In this document: piece by piece, positions 8,142 through 17,056 of the stretch | Layout: each line of letters begins with the position of its first letter | Position numbering within the stretch: position 1 is the first letter of the stretch | Assembly (NCBI GenBank): GCA_035461765.1 | Contig: DATHUY010000018.1 | Coordinates: 1-58,056, forward strand | From: Longimicrobiales bacterium | GTDB taxonomy: Bacteria; Gemmatimonadota; Gemmatimonadetes; Longimicrobiales; RSA9 | Direction of reading: 5' to 3' | DNA: 58,056 bases | Notes under the pieces: generated by a model | Told to the model about the DNA's origin: nothing | Databases searched by the model: none | Seen by the model: the letters and a program-made list of their open reading frames with translations, nothing else | Program-made: the position numbers and the translations under genes

Positions 8142-8895
8142 CGAAGAAGAAGTAGAGGAGTCGGAGAGTATGCGCAGGAGACAGTCCCGGGCGCGGCAGA
8201 CTGCCGAGCTGTCGGCGGGTATGGTGTCGCACCCGGAATCCGATGACACGGAGGACAACGTTGTGGCGGACGCGCCGGAGGGCGCGGCGCAGGATGAAAC
8301 AGCGGTGGAGGAGCCGCCGCACGACGCGGCTGACGATCATGCGCTGGAGTTCTGGCGCGAGGTGGTGCTGCGGGAGCCGTCCAACGTGGGCGCGCGCCGG
8401 CGGCTGGCGCACGTCTTCGAGCTGCGAGGCGACTCGATGCTCGCGGTCGAGCAGCTGGAGGCCGCGCGCACGGTGCAGCCCGAGAACGTGGACCTGATCG
8501 TTGATCTGGCGAACGCCAACATCGCACTGCGCCGTTTCGATCCGGCGGAGCGCGATCTACGGCGTGCGCTGCGGTTCCAGCCCGATCATCCGGCCGTGCA
8601 CCTGGCCCTCGGCGTGATCAGCTTCCGCCGCGGATTGTACGCGCAGGCGGAGCAGGAGCTGCGCCGTGCGCTCGAGCTGGATCCCGATTCCGCAAACGCG
8701 TACTTCTATCGCGGCGAAGCGCTCAATCAGCTGAGCCGCGTGGATGAAGCGCTCGACATGCTGCTGCGCGCGACGAAGCTCCAGCCGGAGAATGCACGCG
8801 CGTATTACGTAATGGGCATCCTGTACGACAAGAAGAGCCGCTCGCAGGAAGCCGCGGCCATGTACCGCAAGGCGCGTGAGGTCGGCGCGGCGTGA
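8134..8895 (+). CDS. TPR-repeat protein with acidic N-terminal region
   Basis: A 253-aa protein with ATG at 8134 inside the cutA stop region (ATGGCTGA). The first 70 residues are highly charged and probably disordered (MADEEEVEESES at the start). Residues of about 75-250 form five or so tetratricopeptide repeats, for example LAHVFELRGDSMLAVEQLE and LALGVISFRRGLYAQAEQEL. No signal peptide. The stop overlaps the GTG of the next gene (GTGA). It is likely a protein-protein interaction platform of unknown partner. Confidence 0.75.
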   Translation: MADEEEVEESESMRRRQSRARQTAELSAGMVSHPESDDTEDNVVADAPEGAAQDETAVEEPPHDAADDHALEFWREVVLREPSNVGARRRLAHVFELRGDSMLAVEQLEAARTVQPENVDLIVDLANANIALRRFDPAERDLRRALRFQPDHPAVHLALGVISFRRGLYAQAEQELRRALELDPDSANAYFYRGEALNQLSRVDEALDMLLRATKLQPENARAYYVMGILYDKKSRSQEAAAMYRKAREVGAA

Positions 8896-9434
8896 TCCGC
8901 ATCGTGCAGGGCGAGCTGGCCGGCGCGGCGATCGACGCCGTGCTCAGGCCGGTGACGGCGGAGTGGACGGCGGTCACTCATGCCATGCGCCGGCTCGAGC
9001 TCGCCGCGGGGGAGGAGCCCGCCGAGCAGTGCCGCCGGCTGGGTGAGCTGCCGGTCGGCTCGGCCGTCATCACGGCGGCCGGTGACCTCCCCGCACAGTT
9101 CCTGATCCACGCCGTCGTGCGCTCGGTGGACGAGCCCGTCACGGGATCGGGAGTGCGCCGTGCGCTCCAGAACGGACTGCGGCGGCTGGCGGAATGGGGC
9201 ATCCAGCGAGTGGCGATGGCACCACTCGGTACCGGCGCGGGTAATCTGGATGCTGATGAGGCGGCGTCCATCATGATCCCGGTCCTCATCGAGCACATGA
9301 CTTCCGGCTCGCCTTCCGAGGTCGAGATCTACGTGGACTCAGAATACGAGAAGGATGTGTTCGAAAGACATCTCACGCTGCATGGCGGGAGCGGGGCGGA
9401 TACGACATCCGGCCCGCACGCCCGCAGTGACTGA
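8892..9434 (+). CDS. Macro-domain-like protein lacking the usual ADP-ribose motif
   Basis: A 180-aa protein from GTG 8892. The middle segment, LPVGSAVITAAGDLPAQFLI followed by HAVV, matches the second strand block of macro domains. MAPLGTGAGNLDADEAA matches their phosphate-binding loop. The N-terminal Asn-rich motif (NAAN) that holds ADP-ribose in typical members is absent; RPVTAEW occupies that place. It may therefore bind a different nucleotide or none. It is the third gene in an overlapping cutA-TPR-macro set. Confidence 0.55.
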   Translation: MIRIVQGELAGAAIDAVLRPVTAEWTAVTHAMRRLELAAGEEPAEQCRRLGELPVGSAVITAAGDLPAQFLIHAVVRSVDEPVTGSGVRRALQNGLRRLAEWGIQRVAMAPLGTGAGNLDADEAASIMIPVLIEHMTSGSPSEVEIYVDSEYEKDVFERHLTLHGGSGADTTSGPHARSD

Positions 9435-9482
9435 CGACCCGCGCTCCCTCCCTGGGCTCTCCCCCCGCGACAGGAAGACGAC

Positions 9483-11000
9483 ATGAATTCACGCCGTGTG
9501 ATCGGCGTGTCCGTGCTTGCCATCTGGGTGTTGATGGTGGCGTGGCACGCACGTCGGGAGTACTGGGTGCCGGAGGCGCAGCGGCTGGCGACGGGCGCGC
9601 AGATGCTGGCGCCGGGGACGCACTGGTTCCTGATCAGCATGGGTGACGTGCCGATCGGCATCGCGCAGTCGCGGCTGGACACAATACCCGGGGGCTACGT
9701 CTTCAATGACGAGATGACGATGGACGTGCCCGCGCTCGGCCAGGTCCACCGCGCGACGGCCCGTACCCAGATCGATCTGGGTCCCGCGCTGGAGCTGCAG
9801 GGCTTCGACTTCTCGCTCGACTCTCGGATCGGCGAGTTCCGGGTGAGCGGCCGGTCCGAGGGCGACAGCGCACTCGCGGTGACCATGGATGCGGGCAGCG
9901 GCCCGCAGGAGTCACGCATGCCGCTCGGCCAGGGCCTGCTGCTGGACGCCGCGCTGTCCCTCCGCATGGCCGCGTCCGGTGCACTGCGCGAGGGCAACGA
10001 ATTCACCGCGCGCATCTTCGATCCGTCGTCGATGTCGGAGCGCGATGTCGTGGTGAGCGTCGGCGCGCGCGAGACCATTGTCGTCACGGACAGCGCACGG
10101 CTGGAGAACGGCCGGTGGGTCGCGAACCTGCTCGATACCGTGCCGGTCTTCCGTGTCGACCAGAAGTTCGGCGGTGTGAGCATCTCGAACTGGATCGACG
10201 AGGACGGTCAGATCGTGCGTGCGGAGAGTCCGCTCGGTTTCACGATCGAGCGGATGTACTACGAGCTGGCGCGGCAGGCGTGGCAGGGCGGCGGGTCGGA
10301 AGCGCTGGCGCAGGGATACGGCGCGCTGATCGAGGGCACGGCGATCTCGGCGAACGTGGACGTCACGGACGTCGCCACCCGGCCGCGGCTGAGGGTGCGG
10401 CTGGGCGGTGTGGACCTGGAGGGGTTCGACCTGCAGGGCGGGCGCCAGACGCTGCTCGGCGACACGCTCGTCGTTACGCGCGAGGCGCTGGCGCAGACGT
10501 GGTTCCGTCTGCCGTATCGCGGCAGCGGCAACATGGACGAGGAGCTGGAGGCGACGCCGCTGATTCAGGCGGACGATCCGCGCATCGTGGAGACCGCGCG
10601 TCGGATCGCGGACGGTGCCACGGATCCGATCGTGGTCGCGCAGCGTCTGAACGACTGGGTGTATCGGGAGCTGGACAAGGACGTGACGCTCAGCGTGCCG
10701 AGCGCACTCCAGGTGCTCGATGCGCGGAGCGGCGACTGCAACGAGCACACGGTGCTGTATGTCGCGCTCGCGCGCGCGGTCGGCCTGCCTACGCGCACAG
10801 CAGTCGGGCTCGTGCACATCAACGATAGCTTCTACTACCACGCCTGGCCGGAAGTGTGGCTCGGCGAGTGGGTAGCGGTGGACCCGACGCTCGGCCAGTT
10901 CCCGGCCGACGCGAGCCATCTCCGGTTCCTGATCGGCGGGCTCGCACGCCAGGTGGAGCTGATCCGCCTGATCGGACGACTCCAGCTCGAGGTGATATGA
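9483..11000 (+). CDS. Membrane-anchored transglutaminase-like (cysteine protease fold) protein
   Basis: A 505-aa protein with an N-terminal hydrophobic anchor (VIGVSVLAIWVLMVAWHA). A long beta-rich region follows, then a C-terminal transglutaminase-like core. The catalytic Cys is in ARSGDCNEHTVLY, the His in SFYYHAWPEVW and the Asp in VAVDPTLG, a complete triad. A Shine-Dalgarno AGGAAG precedes the ATG. The stop overlaps the ATG of the ABC ATPase (ATGA), so it is translationally coupled to the exporter. Substrate unknown; periplasmic location inferred. Confidence 0.8.
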   Translation: MNSRRVIGVSVLAIWVLMVAWHARREYWVPEAQRLATGAQMLAPGTHWFLISMGDVPIGIAQSRLDTIPGGYVFNDEMTMDVPALGQVHRATARTQIDLGPALELQGFDFSLDSRIGEFRVSGRSEGDSALAVTMDAGSGPQESRMPLGQGLLLDAALSLRMAASGALREGNEFTARIFDPSSMSERDVVVSVGARETIVVTDSARLENGRWVANLLDTVPVFRVDQKFGGVSISNWIDEDGQIVRAESPLGFTIERMYYELARQAWQGGGSEALAQGYGALIEGTAISANVDVTDVATRPRLRVRLGGVDLEGFDLQGGRQTLLGDTLVVTREALAQTWFRLPYRGSGNMDEELEATPLIQADDPRIVETARRIADGATDPIVVAQRLNDWVYRELDKDVTLSVPSALQVLDARSGDCNEHTVLYVALARAVGLPTRTAVGLVHINDSFYYHAWPEVWLGEWVAVDPTLGQFPADASHLRFLIGGLARQVELIRLIGRLQLEVI

Positions 11001-11767
11001 TCCGTCTCGAAGGCGTAACCAAGCGGTACGGCCGGTTCACGGCTGTACAGCCGCTCGACCTGGAGGTGGGTGCGGGGGAGCTGTTCGGCTTCCTCGGGCC
11101 GAACGGTGCCGGGAAGACCACGACCATCCGCATGGTGACGGGCGTGCTGCGCCCCACCGAAGGCCGCGTATTCATCGCGGGACACGACATGCTGACGGAC
11201 CCGGTGAGCGCCAAGCGCCACATCGGCTACATACCGGATCGGCCGTCGCTCTACGAGAAGCTCACGGGCTCGGAGTTCCTGCGCTTCGTGAGCGGACTGT
11301 GGGGGCGGGACGGTGCGGCGGCGGAGCAGCGCGCGGGAGAGCTGCTGGAGCTGTTCGAGCTGACTGCATGGCGCGACACGCTGGTGGAGAGCTACAGCCA
11401 CGGCATGAGGCAGAAGCTGCTGATCGCGTCGGCGCTCGTGCACTCACCCGATGTCATCATCGTCGATGAGCCGATGGTCGGTCTCGACCCGAAGGCCGCG
11501 CGCATGATCAAGGACCTGCTGCGCATCTTCGTCGATCAGGGCGGTACTGTGTTCCTGTCGACGCACACGCTCGAGGTTGCGGAAGCGCTGTGCGACCGCA
11601 TTGCCATCCTGCACCAGGGCGCCATACGCGCGAGCGGCACCATGCAGGAGCTCCGCGCCGAGGCCGCCGCGGGCGCGGCAGGCCTGGAGGAGGTGTTCCT
11701 CAAGCTCACGGGCAGTGAGAACGTGAAGGAGATCGTTACATCCCTGCGCGCTTCGGGGGCAGCGTGA
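10997..11767 (+). CDS. ABC transporter ATP-binding protein
   Basis: A 256-aa ABC-2-type ATPase starting at ATG 10997, which overlaps the upstream stop. Walker A is GPNGAGKTT, the signature loop is the degenerate YSHGMRQK, Walker B ends in VIIVDEP and the switch His is in STHTLEVAE. It should energise the membrane protein encoded from about 11931. Coupling to a transglutaminase-like gene resembles bacterial loci that process or export peptides or envelope components, but the cargo is not evident. Confidence 0.9.
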   Translation: MIRLEGVTKRYGRFTAVQPLDLEVGAGELFGFLGPNGAGKTTTIRMVTGVLRPTEGRVFIAGHDMLTDPVSAKRHIGYIPDRPSLYEKLTGSEFLRFVSGLWGRDGAAAEQRAGELLELFELTAWRDTLVESYSHGMRQKLLIASALVHSPDVIIVDEPMVGLDPKAARMIKDLLRIFVDQGGTVFLSTHTLEVAEALCDRIAILHQGAIRASGTMQELRAEAAAGAAGLEEVFLKLTGSENVKEIVTSLRASGAA

Positions 11768-11777
11768 GCGGAACGAA

Positions 11778-11890
11778 CCCGGGAGCGGGATCGGGATCGA
11801 TTTCGAGAGCGGGATCGGGAACTGCGGGTGGGGCAGGGGCAGGGCAGGGGTGAGCCCGCTCCCGCGAGCCGCACACGCTCCCGCTCCCGG
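11778..11890. repeat. Inverted-repeat element, GGGAGCGGGATCGGGA family (copy 2)
   Basis: CCGGGAGCGGGATCGGGA starts at about 11779 and a second GAGCGGGATCGGGAA follows near 11806. Inverted counterparts GAGCCCGCTCCCGCGAGC and GCTCCCGCTCCCGG lie at about 11852-11890. It fills the gap between the ABC ATPase and the membrane protein and resembles the element at 151-239. Confidence 0.45.
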
Positions 11891-11930
11891 ATCCGTTGCC
11901 TTGCGCCAGCCCTCGGTTCTGGACCTCCTC

Positions 11931-13607
11931 ATGCCGAAGTGGCGCTCGGCGCAGCGGCGGCTGGCGAGCGAGAGCAGCGCGGTGCGCGTCATCGTGATGG
12001 GATTCGTCGCGTTCATCTTCTTCGCGATCGTGTTCGCGATCATCTACCGCGTGCTCGGGCATTTCCGCGCGCAGCCCGGTATCGGGGATCTGCTTGCGGG
12101 CAAGCTGCTCGGCATGATCCTGCTCGCCTTTCTGTCGATCCTGCTGCTGTCGAACATCATCACGTCGCTGTCATCGTTCTTCCTGGCGCGCGACCTGGAG
12201 CTGCTGTCCGCGGCGCCCGTGGACGGCCTGCGGGTCTACACCGCACGCTTCATCGAGACGCTCACGAACTCGTCGTGGATGATGCTGATCGTCCTGATGC
12301 CGATCCTGCTCGCGTTCGGCGTCGCATACGGCATCACCCTCCAGTTCGTGCTGACTACGATCATTGCGCTCGCCAGCTTCCTGATACTTCCCGCTGTGGC
12401 CGGTACCGCGATCACGCAGGTGCTGGTCAACGTGTTCCCGGCGCGCCGCGCACGTGACATCCTCGCGCTGATCGCGCTGCTGGGCGCGGCCGGGCTCGTC
12501 ATGCTGTTCCGGCTGCTGCGCCCCGAGCAGCTCGCGCGACCGGAGGGCTTTCGCGACCTCGTCGACTTCATTGCGGCGCTCCAGACGCCGCAGTCCGTCT
12601 GGCTGCCGAGTGAATGGACCGCGCAGTCGATCCTGGCGTCGCTCGGGGCCGGCGAGAACGTGGCCGATCCGTTCCCGCTGATGCTCCTCGTCTCCACTGC
12701 CGCTGCGTTCTTCGTGCTGGGCACGTGGGTGCACGGCCGTCTGTATCGCGACGGCCTGAGCCGTTCGCAGGAGGGAGCGGAGCTGCAGGACGGGGAGGGT
12801 GCGAAGCAGCGCCGCCGTCTGGAGCACATGATGAGCGCGGTACCGGTGACGGCGCGCAGCCTGGTGGCGAAGGACATTCGCACCTTCTTCCGCGACACGA
12901 CGCAGTGGTCGCAGCTGATCCTGCTGGCCGTACTGGTGGTGGTCTATGTCTACAACATCAAGGTGCTGCCGCTCTTCTCGGGTGAGGAGGTCGGTTTCTT
13001 TCTGATCAACGTCGTGTCATTCCTGAACCTCGGCCTGGCGGGTTTCGTGCTCGCCGCCATTGCGGCGCGCTTCCTGTTCCCCGCGATCAGCCTGGAAGGG
13101 CGCACGCTGTGGCTGCTGCGCTCCTCTCCGCTCGACCTGCGCTCCCTGCTGTGGAGCAAGTTCTGGGTGGGCATCACGCCGTTGCTCGTGCTGGCTCTCG
13201 CGCTGACGATCGGTACAAACATCATCCTGCGCATCGACGGGTTCATGATGGTGCTCTCCGTCATCACGATCGTCGTGATGACGTTCGCGATCGCGGCCAT
13301 GGCGCTGGGGTTCGGCGCACTGTTCCCGAAGTTCGACACGGAGAACCCGGCCGAGATACCCACCAGCTTCGGCGGTCTGCTGTTCATGATGACGGCCACG
13401 GCGTATCTCGGCATCATCATCGCGCTGCAGGCATGGCCGGTCTACTCGATTCTGCGCGCGCGGCAGGAGGGCGCCATCGGACTGCCAGAAGCGGGCATGA
13501 CGCTCTGGCTGGTCACGAGCCTCGGTCTTGCGATCGTCATCTCGGCGGTGGCGATCATCGTGCCTCTGCGCGTGGCCGCGCAGCGCATCGAGGTGCTGGA
13601 CCGCTGA
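11931..13607 (+). CDS. ABC exporter membrane subunit
   Basis: A protein of about 558 aa from ATG 11931. In-frame TTG 11901 and GTG 11850 are upstream alternatives, but the latter lies in repeat sequence. About ten to twelve hydrophobic segments are visible, for example GFVAFIFFAIVFAIIYRV, ILLLSNIITSL and VSFLNLGLAGFVLAAIA. The conserved EGRTLWLLRSSPLDLRSLLW loop is typical of large ABC permeases with cytoplasmic elbow loops. It follows its ATPase directly. Substrate unknown. Confidence 0.8.
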   Translation: MPKWRSAQRRLASESSAVRVIVMGFVAFIFFAIVFAIIYRVLGHFRAQPGIGDLLAGKLLGMILLAFLSILLLSNIITSLSSFFLARDLELLSAAPVDGLRVYTARFIETLTNSSWMMLIVLMPILLAFGVAYGITLQFVLTTIIALASFLILPAVAGTAITQVLVNVFPARRARDILALIALLGAAGLVMLFRLLRPEQLARPEGFRDLVDFIAALQTPQSVWLPSEWTAQSILASLGAGENVADPFPLMLLVSTAAAFFVLGTWVHGRLYRDGLSRSQEGAELQDGEGAKQRRRLEHMMSAVPVTARSLVAKDIRTFFRDTTQWSQLILLAVLVVVYVYNIKVLPLFSGEEVGFFLINVVSFLNLGLAGFVLAAIAARFLFPAISLEGRTLWLLRSSPLDLRSLLWSKFWVGITPLLVLALALTIGTNIILRIDGFMMVLSVITIVVMTFAIAAMALGFGALFPKFDTENPAEIPTSFGGLLFMMTATAYLGIIIALQAWPVYSILRARQEGAIGLPEAGMTLWLVTSLGLAIVISAVAIIVPLRVAAQRIEVLDR

Positions 13608-13626
13608 TGCAGAGACTGGCCGCGCC

Positions 13627-14502
13627 ATGAGTGAGCAGGAGGCCGATCTCGCGCTTGCGATCGATGCCGCGCGGAGCGCTGGTGCGGCGGTCATGCGCTA
13701 TTTCGGCGGCGACCTGGTGGTACGGCACAAGACGCCGGATCAGCCGCTGACGGAGGCGGACCTGACGGCGAACGCCATGCTGCATGAGCAGCTGATCGGA
13801 GCGCGGCCCGGCTACGGCTGGCTCTCGGAGGAGACGCGCGATCATCCGGACCGCCTCGCGCGGAGCCGGGTATGGATCGTGGACCCGATCGACGGGACGA
13901 CCTCATTCATCGCGGCGCTCCCGGAGTTCTCGATTTCGGTGGGACTGGTGGAGGCTGGCGTTCCGATCGTGGGCGTGGTGTACAATCCTGCGCGTGAGGA
14001 GATGTACTACGCGGCGCGAGGAGCGGGCGCATTCATCTCACGCGGTGGAGCGGCTGCCGAGCGGCTGCGCGTGAGCGGTCGGCAGGTCGGTGACCAGGTG
14101 ACCATGCTCGCGTCACGCAGTGAGATTGCTGCGGGCGAGCTCGACCCGTTTCGCGGCGGCTGGCGGATCGAGCCGGCCGGCAGCACGGCATACAAGCTGG
14201 CGGGTGTGGCCGCGGGCACCGGCGAAGCGTTCGTGAGTCGCGGTCCGAAGAGTGAATGGGACATCTGCGCGGGCGTGCTGCTGGTCTCGGAAGCGGGCGG
14301 GCGCGCGACCGACCTGAACGGTGCGGCGCCGCGTTTCAACCGCGAGGACCCATATGTGCACGGAATCCTCGCGACGAACGGTGTGCTGCATGATGCGGTG
14401 CTGACGGGGATCAGCGAGATGCCGGCCGCCCCGCGCCTGCGCACGCGGCCGGACCCGCTGCACTCCGGTCTGAACGAGGAGAGTGATACATGGGAATCCT
14501 GA
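13627..14502 (+). CDS. Inositol monophosphatase family phosphatase
   Basis: A 291-aa protein from ATG 13627. It belongs to the Mg2+-dependent, lithium-sensitive phosphatase family that includes inositol monophosphatase, CysQ and histidinol phosphatase. Metal ligands are visible in GWLSEET and in WIVDPIDGTTSF, and a C-terminal Asp in SEWDICAG. Length is normal. The substrate (inositol phosphate, PAP or histidinol phosphate) cannot be decided. Its last codons overlap the start of a tiny membrane protein. Confidence 0.85.
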   Translation: MSEQEADLALAIDAARSAGAAVMRYFGGDLVVRHKTPDQPLTEADLTANAMLHEQLIGARPGYGWLSEETRDHPDRLARSRVWIVDPIDGTTSFIAALPEFSISVGLVEAGVPIVGVVYNPAREEMYYAARGAGAFISRGGAAAERLRVSGRQVGDQVTMLASRSEIAAGELDPFRGGWRIEPAGSTAYKLAGVAAGTGEAFVSRGPKSEWDICAGVLLVSEAGGRATDLNGAAPRFNREDPYVHGILATNGVLHDAVLTGISEMPAAPRLRTRPDPLHSGLNEESDTWES

Positions 14503-14657
14503 TCATTGGCGGAATGGTAGCGGCGCTGGGAGTCGGCATCTGGGTGGGAGTCGGCGCACCCGGTCTGCCCGGCGCACGTGAGGACCGCGTCGTTTCCCCG
14601 GGTCAGGCGCGGCGTCTGAAGAAGCACCACATCGACCTGCTGAAGCCGCGCCGGTGA
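14490..14657 (+). CDS. Small single-pass membrane protein
   Basis: A 55-aa reading frame, ATG 14490 to TGA 14657, overlapping the phosphatase by 13 nt. It encodes MGILIIGGMVAALGVGIWVG, a clear membrane segment, followed by a short basic tail containing QARRLKKHHIDLL. Both ends overlap neighbouring genes and the frame fits the coupled style of the run. That arrangement is the main argument that it is real. No recognised family. Confidence 0.5.
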   Translation: MGILIIGGMVAALGVGIWVGVGAPGLPGAREDRVVSPGQARRLKKHHIDLLKPRR

Positions 14658-14836
14658 TGCACACGCGGATTGCGGTGACCGCGGCGGTGGCACTGAGTGT
14701 CGTCGGCATGATGCTCGTAGTGGGCGGCGTGCTGATGGCGGGGCTGTTCATACCGGGCGTGGTGCTGATCGGCATCAGCCTGCTCGGCTACGCTGTGGCC
14801 GGTGTGTTGCAGGTGCGCGCGGGATCGTCCGCTTGA
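14657..14836 (+). CDS. Small two-helix membrane protein
   Basis: A 59-aa protein starting at ATG 14657, which shares its first base with the upstream stop (a GTG codon earlier is also possible). It is almost entirely two hydrophobic helices: VALSVVGMMLVVGGVLMAGL and LIGISLLGYAVAGVL. The stop overlaps the TTG start of the thioesterase gene. Function unknown; a membrane accessory peptide is plausible. Confidence 0.6.
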   Translation: MHTRIAVTAAVALSVVGMMLVVGGVLMAGLFIPGVVLIGISLLGYAVAGVLQVRAGSSA

Positions 14837-15306
14837 GCGGTGCCGATGACGGCTGGTTCCGGACTCCGGTGTCCGTGCGCTTCCGCGACCTGGACGCGAT
14901 GGGCCATGCGCACCACACGCTGCCGCTGATCTATCTCGAAGAGGCGCGTGCGGCCTTCTGGCGCGAGTTGAGGGGCAGCGCCGCAGTGGAGTCGATCGAC
15001 TACGTAATGGCGGAGATCACCGTGCGGTTCCACGCACGGATCCGCTACCCGTCGGATGTGACAGTGGGACTGGCAGTGCAGCGAGTGGGCGCGAAGAGTT
15101 TCACGACCGGGTTCGAGGTCCGCAGTGCGGACGGTGAGCTGTTGTCGAGCGGGAGCGCGGTGCAGGTCTCTTACGACTACGGTGCCGACCGCTCGAAGCC
15201 GATCGATGGCCATGTGCGCAGCGCGCTGGAGGCATGGCTGGCGCGTTATCAGAACAGCAGTGCGATGCCCGCCGATACCGCGCCTATCATTCCTCCCAGC
15301 ACGTAG
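14833..15306 (+). CDS. 4-hydroxybenzoyl-CoA thioesterase-like hotdog protein
   Basis: A 157-aa hotdog-fold acyl-CoA thioesterase starting at TTG 14833, overlapping the upstream stop. The catalytic motif RFRDLDAMGHAHH with the nucleophilic Asp is conserved. YLEEARAAFWRE and the ITVRFHARIRYPSDV strand follow, as in the YbgC/FcbC group. The last 58 bp overlap the 3' end of the convergent DUF445 gene. Substrate not predictable. Confidence 0.85.
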   Translation: MSGADDGWFRTPVSVRFRDLDAMGHAHHTLPLIYLEEARAAFWRELRGSAAVESIDYVMAEITVRFHARIRYPSDVTVGLAVQRVGAKSFTTGFEVRSADGELLSSGSAVQVSYDYGADRSKPIDGHVRSALEAWLARYQNSSAMPADTAPIIPPST

Positions 15307-16814
15307 CCGAGCTTCACGATCAGCTTCAGCTCGCGCTCGGTGACGCCGCGCACGAGAGACTCCAGCTGCGCCATCGGGAACTCGCGGATCTTCGTCTCCA
15401 CGCGGCCCGCGATGTCGACGCGCTGCGCGATCGGCGGGACCTGCTCCTGTACCCAGCGCCAGAGCGGATCCGACAATGCACGCTCGGCGCGCTCGGCCGA
15501 TTCCTCACCCAGCTTGTCGGCAATGCGGCCGATCGGGCGCTCCAGTATCCAGTCCACACCCTTCACGGCCGCATCCCGGTACAGCTCGCCCGCACGTTCG
15601 CTCTGTGCAGCCGTGACGATGGCGTCGGCCGCGCGATCCGTCGGCAGGTGCCGCAGCAGCTCGCCCCACGTGCGGCCGTGCGCGCTCTCCAGCAGGCCGC
15701 GCAGTTTCTCGACGGCGAAGCCGCGCGTCTGCGGGTCGCGTGCAATGTCGACGAACCAGCGGACGACGGTCTCCTTCGCGTTCTCGACGGACTCATCGCC
15801 CGGTGCGCCGAGCACGGAGACGACAGGCCGCGCGAGGAACTCGACTATGGCGTTGTTGACGCCACGCGCCATCGCCTCGCGCACGGACTCGTCGAGCAGG
15901 AGCTCGGAGATCTTCGCGGCACCCTCGCGCTCGACCGCCTTCAGCACGCGGTCCACGGTCTCCGGAGTGATGAGCAGGGCGGCGACCAGCCGCTGGTGGA
16001 ACTTGAGGTCCTTCATGAACCGGTCGAGCAGCTCATGCAGCACCTGCTCGACCTTCGCGCGTGCGCCCGGATCGTCCAGCATGCCACCGAGTCGCTCGAT
16101 CGCGATCGGCAGGTAGCCTGCAATGGCACGCTCCAGGGCGGCCACGAGGCCCGGCGGGAGCAACTGCTCGAATGTGCGGTCCGGCTTGAGCAGGCGCAGC
16201 GCACCCCGGTCGACGTAGTCCTGGATGGCGCCCGCGAACGCTTCGCCCTCCACCGCCTCCGCGAGCCAGCGCTCGGCGGCCCCGGCGAGTGCGATCTGCC
16301 GTTCCTGCGTGAGCAGCTCGCCGACCGGGCGTTCCCGCAGCTCCTCCCTGAGCAGCTCGATCCACCGTTCCACGGCAGAACGGAACGCGTCGCTGGCCAG
16401 GTACGTATCCAGACGTGCGAGCAGCGTATCCGCGCCGTTGAGCATGAGCGCGCGCAGCTCGTCGACGGCCTGCGGCGGGAGCAGCGTGGCGATGGCGCCG
16501 CGGCGCTCATCGAATACGGACGCGATGAACGCCTGGAGGCGCTCGTCGAATGCGGTGCGGAACGACGGCTCGGTGAGCGTGCGTGCCAGGTCGTCGGGGG
16601 TGAGCAGCTTCGTGCCGACCGTGCGACCCATGGCCACGGCAAGGCGGTCGTTGTTCTTCGGGATGGCGCCCTGCAGCATGCGGATACGGCGGCCGAACAG
16701 GCGCGGCGGTTCGTATGGATGGAAGAGCATCCACACGGCGATCGCGTTCGTGCTGCCGCCCGCCAGTGCGCCGAACGCAATCGTCAGCAGTGTTCTCAGG
16801 ACGTCATCATTCAC
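15249..16814 (-). CDS. DUF445-family membrane protein
   Basis: A 521-aa protein with the DUF445 signature near the N-terminus: GALAGGSTNAIAVWMLFHPY on the first membrane helix, followed by the QGAIPKNNDRLA motif. A long, largely helical and charged middle follows. It ends with a C-terminal membrane segment LGYVLGGMIGAVSAGIALLF. The hairpin-like topology (helix at both ends) is typical. Function of the family is unknown. It converges on the thioesterase gene and diverges from the symporter gene. Confidence 0.85.
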   Translation of the reverse strand: MNDDVLRTLLTIAFGALAGGSTNAIAVWMLFHPYEPPRLFGRRIRMLQGAIPKNNDRLAVAMGRTVGTKLLTPDDLARTLTEPSFRTAFDERLQAFIASVFDERRGAIATLLPPQAVDELRALMLNGADTLLARLDTYLASDAFRSAVERWIELLREELRERPVGELLTQERQIALAGAAERWLAEAVEGEAFAGAIQDYVDRGALRLLKPDRTFEQLLPPGLVAALERAIAGYLPIAIERLGGMLDDPGARAKVEQVLHELLDRFMKDLKFHQRLVAALLITPETVDRVLKAVEREGAAKISELLLDESVREAMARGVNNAIVEFLARPVVSVLGAPGDESVENAKETVVRWFVDIARDPQTRGFAVEKLRGLLESAHGRTWGELLRHLPTDRAADAIVTAAQSERAGELYRDAAVKGVDWILERPIGRIADKLGEESAERAERALSDPLWRWVQEQVPPIAQRVDIAGRVETKIREFPMAQLESLVRGVTERELKLIVKLGYVLGGMIGAVSAGIALLF

Positions 16815-16901
16815 ATCGATACCTGACGATTCACGCCGTACCCAGGTTTCGGGCCTGCTCAGCCTTGGTCCGCCGACATGGCTGAATCGGCAGCCGCTGC
16901 G

Positions 16902-16970
16902 GGCATCTGGTTGTCGATCGACACGGGCTGAGCCGGCCGCCGATGCGGCATTTGGTTGCGTCGATTCGAC
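16902..16970 (+). promoter_or_regulatory. Imperfect direct repeats upstream of the symporter, possible operator
   Basis: GGCATCTGGTTGTCGATCGA (16902-16921) recurs as GGCATTTGGTTGCGTCGATTCGA (about 16948-16970), one 45-nt step apart. They sit in the 242-bp divergent gap between the DUF445 and symporter genes. A TATATCT stretch just after the second copy could be a -10 element. Confidence 0.3.
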
Positions 16971-17056
16971 CGTATATCTAAGTTCGGCCGTCCGGCTCCA
17001 GGCGACGACTGCTGAACCGGTGCGCCCTGCGCACCCCCCAGCGCAGGAGGTCCGCA

